NCBI GenBank assembly: GCA_003049465.1
Contig: PYSS01000159.1
Coordinates: forward strand, 1 to 64,000
From: Magnaporthiopsis rhizophila
Lineage: Eukaryota; Ascomycota; Sordariomycetes; Magnaporthales; Magnaporthaceae
Reading direction: 5' to 3'
DNA: 64,000 nucleotides
The position numbers and the translations under genes were made by a program. The notes beneath the pieces are model-generated. The model saw only the letters and a list, made by a program, of their open reading frames with translations. It did no database searches and was not told where the DNA came from. Within the stretch, counting starts at the first letter, position 1. Each line of letters opens with the position of its first letter. Shown here one piece after another: positions 47,829 through 58,187 of this stretch.

Positions 47829-50387
47829 GGCTCGTATCAGGGGACCGCAGAAAGCGGGGCCAATCCGCCCCCACAGTGCAGCTATAACTTTGGTTTGTAC
47901 CTCGATCAATTTGGGTGTATTTTGCTAAAAAAAGTTAAAAATAAAAATAAAACAACGCAAATGGTACACCAGTGTTAATCGCAATAAATAACAAAAAACG
48001 CCCATAATAAAACAATAAAGGGATTATAAATGCGTGACTGCAATTTTATTCCGGCATTATTACCTGTATTATTATTTTATTAACTTTTACGCAGCCATTT
48101 GGGCTTTAAAAGCCTTTTGTTCAAGTTGAGAGGCCTTTTTATCGAATCTGCCCTTAAATTTAATGGGAATTAGGTCAAACTTATCACTTTTATTAGCCAC
48201 AAACTCCAGGCGGGCCAGAAAGTATACAAACCGGTGTGGCAGGGCAATACCGGGCTTGTAAATATCTGTAAAAGGGGCAGGCCTTTCCTGCAGCCTCGGG
48301 GGCATTATTAAAAGCAGCGGCAATGCTTCCCAGGCTTTTTTTGCCTCGGTATTTTTATAAGCATTAGGCAATTTTTTAGTGCTTAAAGCGCCTTACAGGT
48401 GGCCTTTGCTACGGATTAAGGCCGGATCCAAAGGTAAACCTGCCTATAAAGCGGGCTAAGCGGGCGCCAAACGATCCTAGCGCCAGTAAAAGTCGAACTG
48501 GGCAATTATCAGAGGCTTATAATTGCAAAGGGTAACGAATAAGGCATGGCGGCAAAATACGCCGTAAAAAGCGGTAATACTACAGGTGCAAAGCTGCGGC
48601 AGGCCAAAATCCCAATAACCTGGGCAAAGCTGCTTAAGGATAGCCTTAATTTTTTTTATACAGGCCTGCAAAACCTGCAGAATTATTGCAATTTTTATAA
48701 TGCTAAAAAGGATTTTATCAAGCCCATAAAGCATTTTATTTATGCCCTGGACGCAGATTAGCAAAATATTTGCATTTTGATTGCGTTAATATTATTTTAA
48801 TTTGCAAAATACAGAAATAAGGTTGCCGCCGGCATTACGGATAAAGTTTTTAATCCCAGCATGCAAAAATTTAATAATTAAAATTATGCGGTTACCAAAA
48901 TGCATAATTTTATTGTCCTAATAATTAATAAATATTTTTTATATAATACAATTTAAATATTTACTCTATAATAACCGCATTATTTGGGTATTTCGTATAC
49001 CAGCATATGGATTCCAAATGCTTTTTAAATATTGTTTCGGTAATGAAAATAAGTAAGTTATTTTGATTTTTCCACCTAATAAACGGCTTACCGGGCCAAA
49101 AAAGCGCTTATATTTAGCAAAAATGTTTATATTAATATGCTATTTACAAAAAAAGCGAGGGATTGTTATAAAGGTTTTATTGCATTTAAAGGTATTGATT
49201 ATTGCTAATTTACTGTTGGTAATAATCACTTCCAAAAAAAGCAGTAATCCCGAAATAAAAAATCCTTTAATATTCTAAGCGCTTATATATATTAGCTTTT
49301 TGTTTTGCTATTAATAAATATATAAATAGTTAAAAAGAATTTCTGGAAAGCCGTAATTTTATAAAAATTAAATAATAAAAGGTTAAATTTATTAATTTTA
49401 TAGGTACAATTAGTAACAAGAACCTTGGAGGCGGTTGGGTATAATGTAATAGTATTTCTGGGCGTAATAAATAAATACTGTACGCAATTGGTTGCATTTG
49501 CAAATTTCGGTGGAAATAATCGCTTTTATCAGCCAATTATTACAAAGAAAATACAAAAGTTAATAATAAAATTAATCAAATTAATTAAATTAATTAAAAT
49601 AGCATTGGGATTAAATTAATTAATATACCTTGTAAAATTATCGGATCAGTATGCGGTTTTAAAGCTTGTTACACCAGTAGCAACTAATTAGGTTTAGCAA
49701 ATCCTGGTAGGAAAAATTAATAATAGCATTTATTTTGCACAAATTAGCGAGAATTTACGCCGGTCGGATGCTTGCGCGCCAATCCAAAATGATCTGGCCT
49801 TAAATATATTAAGGCTTTAAAATCGGTAAGTGGGAAATACTTGAGCGGTAATAAAATTATAATTGTGCATTATTTTAATATTTTCGGTTAAAAATACTGG
49901 ACGTAGCCTTTAGCTATTTCCTTCGCGCCTAATATTGATTTTCCACGGGTAATCGGTTATTTAAATGCTTATTTTCCGCTTGTTAAAATTATAAATACCA
50001 GTGTTCCATAATATAAAATTTTTGGTGCAATCCTTTAAGCAGTAATAATTAACGCAATTAACCGCGTTGCTTTTGGCGCTGCGAGGGAATCGCTTTTTGA
50101 TAGCAAAATCGAACCCCAAAGCGTGCGCCTGGGCTTTAAGGGCCGTTTGCGCCTTTTTGAACGAGGCGTACAAAGCCGAAAAATCTATCGTGATACCGGC
50201 CGTTAGCGTTATTATAGGTGGTGTATCAATTTATCTGGTGTTATAATTCAAAGTTTTAAGATTTACAGCCAAATTGGGTGTAATACCTGGGTTTGTAAAG
50301 CTTTTTGAGAATTGATACTGTGGTGGATCCGTTGCCCCGCTTTTTGCAGTCCCTCGATCCAAACGTGCGGTCCCCTGATATAAGCCC
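47829..50387 (-). mobile_element. Mutator-like element remnant with 9-bp target duplication
   Basis: The ends are inverted: GGCTCGTATCAGGGGACCGC at left and, in reverse, GGGCTTATATCAGGGGACCG at right. The nonamer TTTAAATTG flanks it (47820-47828 and 50388-50396), as expected for Mutator-like elements. Minus-strand frame 49961-50173, near the 5' end, resembles the FAR1-type DNA-binding domain found in front of MULE transposases. A second minus frame (48087-48371, Pro-rich, ending KAFKAQMAA) lies near the other end and is not recognised. The transposase core itself is not readable. Confidence 0.65.
49961..50173 (-). pseudogene. FAR1-like DNA-binding domain fragment of the Mutator-like element
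   Basis: The frame MYASFKKAQTALKAQAHALG, then FDFAIKKRFPRSAKS, followed by NYYCLKDCTKNF, fits the FAR1 pattern: an acidic or aromatic start, an alternating helix, G-F-x-hydrophobic, a basic strand, then Cys-based metal ligands. The first Cys of the usual pattern may have become Tyr. It is truncated by stops. Confidence 0.55.
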
Positions 50388-50740
50388 TTTAAATTGCCCG
50401 CTGTTGCAAATTCCTTTTTAAAAAAGCATAAAAAAATATTAAATAGCTGGTTTTTTTTATCCTAAATATTTCTAAATATGCCAGGGCTTATTATTATTTG
50501 AGCAAATTATTAAACGTTTCGGTTAGGTACTAAAAAATATGGTCGGGTTATAAAAGGCTTTTATGCCCCTTTAATATTTGTAATAAATATGCATAATTGC
50601 CTAAATATTTAGGGTTAAATATATTTAAATATATTCGAACTGGTTTTCGCTATTACCCATAAATTTCGCATTTTTTTGAAATTTATAAGCAATTAATTAT
50701 TTTCAAGTTATAAAAAAATTTCTATTATGAGTTGTAAAAA
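50388..50740. other. AT-rich relic DNA between Mutator-like element and family S LTR
   Basis: No feature is recognised. In the un-inverted order this lies directly after the family S LTR and could belong to the older Mutator-like element whose end is at 22176-22284. Confidence 0.35.
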
Positions 50741-50852
50741 TGTAATAGGTTAAGCCACGAAAGGGTTGTTTGATAAATGCTAAAATGGTATTAATTTAGA
50801 AAATAAGAAGGAAAAGGGTAAAAATAAGCCTTGCCCTTGGAGGGCTTGAGGC
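50741..50852 (-). repeat. Second part of the split family S LTR
   Basis: Read in reverse, it continues the LTR begun at 22285-22363 (GCCTCAAGCCCTCCAAGGGC...CTATTACA). CAACC at 50853-50857 is the reverse of GGTTG, the Copia target duplication. Confidence 0.75.
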
Positions 50853-50857
50853 AACCT

Positions 50858-51642
50858 GTTAAAATCAATAGCGTGCACAAAGGAAGTGAAGCGCTAATCA
50901 CAGGGACGGCGGGCGCACGTTCAGTTGGATTGGGCCCTGCAAAGCACTAAAAATAATACTGCAGGGCTTTAAGCAAGTTATGGTTACAGGCTTATTATTT
51001 TAGTCAGGGGCAGCCAACTTTGTTCCCTTATATACTTTCCGATATCGGTACCGCGGGTTTTTACCGTGCAGGTATTCCGGTGTTCTAGCCCAATTCCCGA
51101 TAAATTATTTTGTATAGGGCTGGCAAAAAATCGACCCATAGCCATTAAAGTTATCTCCGCGTTGGGCCGATAAATCGGACTTAATTAAATCGAGAGCGAT
51201 TTGGAGGGCGGGTGATTCGTAGGCCTGTAACCCCTGTAAAGCTAGTAACTCGTGGGTGCCAACCCTTTACAAAATAGGTGATTTGCAGGGCAGTGGCCTT
51301 TATAAATTAGGCTTTATAAGCGCGGGCTGCATGTATAACCCTTATAAGGTAAATTGCATGCATAATTCTTATAGGGTAAGTTATATGCCCCACCTTTGCA
51401 GGGTAGGTTTGCAGGATAAATGCATTGCATAAATTTTGCAAGGTAAATGCTTTGTATAATTAACGATATGCTCCAACAAAATGTATAAAAGGTGCAGGGT
51501 AGGTTAGGTATATATCCTAACCTTAAAATAATTATATAATTTAGCCCTAACCGGTATAAGGGTTATAGGGTAGGTTATCCCTTAACCGGTATAAGGGCTA
51601 TAGGGTAGGTTACCCTGTGATATACAGTAGTTATTTTTAACA
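50858..51642 (-). repeat. 3' LTR of the large Copia element
   Basis: A 785-bp reverse copy of the 5' LTR at 22364-23149 with the same minisatellite units. In reverse it is preceded by a polypurine tract and followed by GGTTG, as required for a 3' LTR. Confidence 0.88.
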
Positions 51643-51655
51643 CCCCCTTTTTTTA
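51643..51655 (-). promoter_or_regulatory. Polypurine tract of the Copia element
   Basis: In reverse the sequence is TAAAAAAAGGGGG directly before the 3' LTR start TGTTAAAA. This is the expected position of the plus-strand primer. Confidence 0.8.
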
Positions 51656-53403
51656 TTATTTTATATAAAATAAAAATAAAGAATTTATTTAATGGGAAAG
51701 AAAAAATAACAATACTGATAGGGGGGTTTTGGTATGTTAACCAGTATTATAAGTGCTAATTTTAAGTAATAAGCAAAAATTAGGCTTGAGGCCGGAGGCT
51801 TATAAGCTTTAAAAAAGCTTTATGCGTTGAAGAAATTAGCGGCTTAACTAGGCCGTTCGCGGGCATGCTTTTAATATCCAGGTATTTTATTAAAATAGTT
51901 CCAGCGCTTATTTTTTCCCTAATATAATGGAATTTTAATAATATATGCTTAATACGTGTATATAGGTTAGGGCTATAAGTGTTAGAAATAAAATTTTGGT
52001 TATTACCAAAAATTGTTATAAAACCTTTTATAGGGGTTTATAGTTTTATAAATAAGTATTTTAATCATTTTGCCTTCCTAATAGTTTCCGCTAAAGCATT
52101 AGTTTCGGTCTCGACCATATTAAGGGCGATAATATTAGCCCTTTTGTATTTCTAACAAATAGGGTCACCTAATTAAATAAATAAATATTTATAAATTGAT
52201 TTGAAAAAGTTTCTATCACTTGCAAAATTGCTATTATTAAAACCTAATAATTGTAATAAGTTACCCGAAGGGCTTATATTAATTTTTTTAGCATTATAAC
52301 CATATTGGATAATTAGGTTATAAATGCTAGCTAGGTATTTTAAAAGGTTTTTAATAGCGTTAATATATGTATATTAATGGCTTTTATTAAATGGAATAAA
52401 ATTTATTAAATAATAAAACTCATATCCGGGCGGATTAATAGCATCAGGTATATTATGGTGCTCATAATCCTATATAATAGTTTTATTTTAGCTGATGTTA
52501 TAGGCTATCATTTTATATCCTTTAATATACGCGGTTATAAAGGGATATTATTAATAGATTAAAAAGTATCCAATCCAAAAGCTTTTAGTATTTTATCGAT
52601 ATATTGGTTTTGGTGGATCCAAAGCTACCGTTTAGGCCTATCCCTTATAATTTAAACGCTTAAAACATAAACTGCAGGCCTATAATCTTTTAATGCATAC
52701 ATTTTAGATAAGGATCATTTTAGGGCGTTAATATAGGTAATATTAGGCCCAATTATTAAACAGTTATTTATAAATATAATAATAAAATATCTTATTTTAG
52801 CGTTAAAAAACCGCTGGATCAGATAGTAGTTATTTATATCCTTTTTTTTAATAAGGATATTAATTTATTTTATTATTTATAAGGTTCCTGTTTCAAACTA
52901 TATAGCGCCTTTTTTAATAGTATTATTTATTTCTTAAAGGGTTTAAAACCTAAAGATTTGGCTAATAGCTTTATTTCGGTGGTTATAATAATTAACCAAT
53001 CCGAAAAACCCTTTAGAATATTAAGGTATATATTTATATTTAGGTTATTATTTAAATATGCCCTAAAAAAATCGATTTGTTTTATTTTCCAATTTTTAGT
53101 TATAGGAAACGCTAATAATATACGCTATATAAGCGGCATATTAATAAAAGCAAAGGTTTGAAAATAATCCAAGCCTTTTATTTGCAAAAAATCTTTAGCT
53201 ATTAGTTGTGCTTTATATTTTACAGGACGATTTTCTTTATTTTTTTTAAATTTAAATACCGGTCGATAGGTAATTAGCCTATGCCCTTTTGGCAATTTGC
53301 ATTTTGGTAAAAACATAAAGGTTTCGGCGTGTAAAAATTGCTCGAATTTAAACCCTAAAGCGGTTAACCATCCTTTTTATGCAGCTTTTTAGGGCGTTTT
53401 TAT
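51656..53403 (-). pseudogene. Copia reverse transcriptase and RNase H remnant
   Basis: Reading on the minus strand: frame 53316-53125 has FKFKKNKENRPVKYKAQLIA, then KDFLQIKGLDYFQTFA, the start of Copia RT. At 52774-52760 the catalytic YVDD box reads FINN in an FINNCLIIGPN context. Around 52,390-52,490 an IIYLMLLIRPDM block marks the RT/RNase H junction. Stops are frequent. The order and direction fit the 5' part at 22,364-44,840 only after flipping the inferred inversion. Confidence 0.8.
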
Positions 53404-53592
53404 TGTGATAGGTCAGGCCACAAGAGGGTCGTCCGGTGGGTGCCAAAGTGGTGTTATTCTACAAGATGAGGAGGAAAAGGGGTAGAATCGGGCCTTGCCC
53501 TTGGAGGGCTCGAGGCGACCCCTATATACAGGGGTCCTGGCCCAGGGAGCACCCTTGGGTCACATGACCGTGCCCAGCACGGATCCGTAACA
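53404..53592 (-). repeat. Solo LTR, family S (189 bp)
   Basis: In reverse it runs TGTTACGGATCCGTGCTGGG...CCTATCACA and is flanked by TTTAT on both sides (53399-53403 and 53593-53597). It is little mutated compared with its surroundings, so probably a young insertion in the Copia RT region. Confidence 0.85.
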
Positions 53593-53819
53593 TTTATAAA
53601 AGTTTGGTTTATTGTTTTTAATAGACTTTTTCTTTTTAATAGCTTTAATTATTTTATAGTATATATATTGTATAAGCTTGTTAATTCTTATTGTATTTGG
53701 AGGTTCCAGAAGATCCTGTAAGATAGGTATTTTATTTATTATTTCCTATATTTTAGGCGTCGGAGGTGCCATAATTATAGGCCTTTCAGGGGGCCGAATA
53801 GTTGGGGTAATAGGTTCGA
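53593..53819 (-). pseudogene. Copia linker between integrase and reverse transcriptase
   Basis: On the minus strand, from 53819 down, the reading frame (EPITPTIRPPE, then MAPPTPK) continues the frame that is interrupted at 44840. The Pro- and Glu-rich content is usual for the Copia spacer. Confidence 0.7.
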
Positions 53820-56800
53820 GGAGCTGTTACAACCACGGCCGGCAGGGGACAGAAGGGTCGGGAGGCTCAGCCCCGACGGGATGCCTTTACCTCGCACCCC
53901 CAGGAGGGCAGGGGCCAATAGGCGGGGCCAAGCCAACAAAGGTTACGTAATTATAGGTAATTTATAATTTGTGAGCAAATCACAAAACAGATAGGTAATC
54001 TGTAATTTATAAGCAAATCATAAACCAAATAAATAATTTGTAATCTGTAAGCAAATTATAAAATAGGTAGGTGATTTATAATCGGTAAGCAGATTACAAA
54101 TCAGGGCCTGGATTACGGATTAATAAAAAGGTTGCCCAATTATAAAAAGGGTAAACCCTTTCAGATATTAAAATAGCTTTAATTAAGGCCTTGGTATTAA
54201 TTAATCTAAATTAGCTTTAAAATACTTTTTTAAGGAAGTAATAACAAATAATTGTTTTACCAGATCCCCAAATCACATATAAAGCAATTTTGTAACCTAA
54301 TACTGCTTAACGCCGCCTTTAAATGCCTTATTTTAGGAGCAAAAGGTTTGTAATTGTAACATATTAAATGACCCTGTTTAGCATTTACCGGAGGTAATAA
54401 ATAATAATAATTATAATAACCGGAGCCAAAAAAATCGAAATTATTATTATAAACGGCAAAATTTATAATAACTATATTTTAGCTTTAAAATTTTTTGTTA
54501 AACAATTTAAAAAGTTCGAAAAACTGCCTAAAGCAATTTTAATTTATAAATTTTTTATCCCGGACAATTATAATAAAAGAAAATAAGTTTAAAATTTTCC
54601 TTACAAAATATAAACATTATTTTAAATTTTACCAGGATAATTTCCAGAATAATTATTAAAAAGTGGCTTATACCGCTATTTAATTTAGCAGTAAAATTAA
54701 AAATTGGTTCGAAGCCGTATAGGCCAATTATTTTTAAAAAAAAATAATAAATTAAGCAAATTTACCAAACTAATATTTGCAAATTTCGATAAATATGGGA
54801 AAGAATATTGCCAAATTATTTGAGCAAATAAATAAAAAAACAAATAACCGAAAAAAAGCTGCTTTAGCTATATTAAAAAAAAGCAGCATTTATTTATACC
54901 GCCAAATTCCAGCAATTTATTGATAAATTCGATTGGATAAAAAGTACCAACATATTTTAATTTTATCAAAAATTAAATAATAATATAAAAAATAAATTGG
55001 CCAAAGAGGACCGGCCGAAAAATTTTGTCGATTTTGTTATTGACAATATTTATATTAATAATAAACTATATAAATATTACCTGAAAAAAGTTCAGTATTC
55101 CTAACTAATTAAACAAAATAATAAAGCAAACCAAAAAAAAACCAAATAGCAATAATTTATTACGTATAAAATGTATTAGGGATTAATAAATTTATTTATG
55201 AGGGTTATATATTCCTAATGCCAAAAAAAGCCACCAGAAAAACAAAAATACATTAAATAGCAAAATATTAAAAATGAAAACTGTTTTAAATATAAGCAAT
55301 CGGGATATATTGAAAAAATCATCCCTAAAAATAATAACAGCTTGCAATTATTCGATATATGGGCCAAAAAAGCCCTGTATTTTAAAGCCTTATTTAGCTG
55401 GATTTATTATTTTAATAATAAATATTTTATTTATAAATCAAATATGGATAACTTTGGATAATCCTTTTAATAAAAGATAACTATTACCCAACAAATCGAT
55501 TGGTTATATTTTTACCGTAACAAAAACAAAAGCAAAATAATAAGAAAAACCGAAAATTTTAAAAATAATTGCTTAAACTAGCTATATTAGTTGGACAAAA
55601 TATTTATAATAACCGAACTGAAAAGGCTGGCCAGGCAAAAAGCGCCAAAATTAGCCAGTAAATTTGCGAGGGGTATAACAAAAGCCCTGCTAAAAAAACA
55701 ACGTATTTTTTAGCAAGCCCTTGCGGGATTTAAAAAACTGGCAAACTAAAAAAAATATCGAAAACCTTTCAATATTAATACCAAAATGGACCAAAATTAT
55801 TAAAACAAACGCATTTAACCAAAAGGTTAAAAAAAAAAAATTCGGCAAATTTAAGAATTGGCAAAAATAGGACCCAGCAAAATTAAAAAGCGATATATTG
55901 CAATTATAATCCTGATAAAAACGTACACCGTGCTCGAAAACCAAAACGAAATGCCCAACCAAAAAATTATACCTATACCCACAAGGTACTGGCATATTTG
56001 TTATTCGAAACCTGGCCCAATAATTCAAAAGGTTTAAAAAATTGCTAATTATACCGCAGGGTACCTATAATAAAAAATGATAAACGGCACCTGGATTAGG
56101 GCCGAAATAATCAAACTATTATTAATTATAAGAAAAATATATACCAAATACAGTACTAAAAGAATAACCCATTCCCAAATTATCAAATATATATAATTAA
56201 AAAAATTATAAAAATATAACGGTAAATAGCAAAAAATATGTAAATATTTTTTGAACAAAATGCTTTTACAATAATTGCAGCAATTATTTGCCCACAAAGT
56301 TGAAAAATAATTGGTTTTTTTAAAAAAAATAATACAAAGTTTCGAAACCTGGCAAAATAAGGATAACAATTATTCAAATAGCAAATTATATTGCATAATT
56401 GCGCCGAAAAAACAGCAATATTTGCCCCGTTATACTATTATTTTATAATATGTATAATAGGGTTAGTTTTATATTATGTTTGCCAAAAAGCCAAATATAA
56501 GCGTTATGCGAAAAAGAGGCCAAAAATTAGCAAACCGAACACCTTTACCCCGGTTACCAGTATAAGTCAAAAAATTAAGGTGTTTAACCGGAATAAAAGC
56601 CCGAATTGGACGAAAAGAATAAGCCAAAAGGATCCTAACAAAAACCACAAACAATTATCCGCTTTATATTAAAAAAATGGTTAAATAATAAAATAATAAT
56701 TAATAATTATAATTAATTGTAAATTTAACAAAAATTATATTGTACCAAAATAATAGCAAAATATAACATACTGATATATTAAAAACAACAACCATACAAT

Positions 56801-57046
56801 TCTAAAATTATAAAAAAAAAACCAGGCACTTATAATAATAAAATAATTAATATAAAGGCTGATCAATTTAGGTTCGAAATATTTGGAAAAACCTGCAAAA
56901 TTACCCTGGATATAATAAATACAAAAAAAGAACCTAATTTTGGGCTTTTTTTAATTTAAAAAATATAATCCCCCAATAAATTGGGTTTTAGAAAAAATCC
57001 ATTAAAAAATTATTATTAGTAAAGGGAAACGGTTAATAATTACAGG

Positions 57047-57158
57047 TGTCACGGGACTAGACCAAGGCAGTACCCGTTACACCAAAGCAAAAGGGAACGT
57101 TGTTATATCCAAGGGCTACGATGTGCTTGGTCCTTATGTAAGGGATCGTACCGTGACA
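57047..57158 (+). repeat. Solo LTR, family R (112 bp)
   Basis: TGTCACGG...CCGTGACA, flanked by ACAGG and GCAGG, a 5-bp duplication differing by one G/A transition. Same family as the LTRs of the miniature element at 20975-21612. Confidence 0.8.
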
Positions 57159-57920
57159 GCAGGCCTCGAGCAATAAAAAATAAAAGCCAGATAAAATTGC
57201 TATAATAATAGCAAAAATTGGCAATTAACCCTGGCAAACTGTACTAATAGGTTTATATTTATCAGGTAATATTAGCTTTAACAGCAAAAAATCCCAAAAA
57301 CAAGACCAAAACTGTAAAAAAATTTACAACCAAAATTATAAACGAAAAAAGAGCGCAACTAAAATTAATAATTAAAAAATAAGGGCAATAAAGGGTTATA
57401 ACCAAAATTATAATCCGCTTAACAAACAAAACAAGCACGCTAATATTTAAACAATATTTCCAAAAAGTATTATAAATATTGGAAATTATTTTAAAAAGAT
57501 TTGAAAATAGTATTTCCGAAATATAAAGCGTTTAATTATAAAATTAAGCTTAAACCGGAAATTTAGCTCAATTATCAAAAACTGTACCGGCTAAACCCTA
57601 AATAATAAAGGTTATTATACGAATACTTTGCCAAAAACCTAAAATAAAACATTATTCGATTTTCGGATTTTCGTATAAGAGATAGGATATTATTTATCCC
57701 TAAAAAAACAAAAAAACCGATATATATCGATTACTGTTCGTTAAATGAAATTATAATAAAAGATCGGTATCCTTTATTTTTTAGGAACAAATTATAAAAC
57801 CGGCTCCGCAAAGCTAAATAATTTATAATTTTAAACTTATGCAAAATATATAACCTGTTAAAAATTAACAAAATAAATAAATAAAAAACCACTTTCCAAA
57901 CCAGGCTGGAAATATATAAA

Positions 57921-58187
57921 TTGCTAATAATAACCTTTGGGTTTATTAATGCACCAGCCATATTCCAGCGAATAATTAACCATATATTACAAAAATATTT
58001 AAATATTTTCGTATTTGCTTATCTGCATAATATTTTAATTTTTTCGGAAATATTGAAAAAATATAAAAGGAATATGCACAAAAATTTGCACAAATTGCAA
58101 AATGCAAAAATTTTGGTTAAAGTTAAAAAATATGCATGGTATATACAAAATATTACTTTTTTAAAATATATAATTATATTAGGATAA
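57921..58187 (+). pseudogene. Gypsy F/D reverse transcriptase fragment
   Basis: An 88-codon remnant of the RT palm: FINAPAIFQRIINHIL, then FAYLHNILIFSE. The catalytic box YLDD reads YLHN. The homologous part of Gypsy C is at 33063-33392. Confidence 0.85.

Noticed and set aside
48546..48761. 71-codon plus-strand frame MAAKYAVKSG...
   Set aside because: It overlaps a minus-strand frame within the Mutator-like element and matches nothing known. It could be a shadow, so it is not called as a gene.
22364..51642. The two inverted 786/785-bp repeats as drivers of a 28-kb inversion
   Set aside because: A polypurine tract before one, a PBS after the other and GGTTG at both outer ends show that they are the two LTRs of one Copia element; the inversion breakpoints lie elsewhere (46,000 and 60,393).
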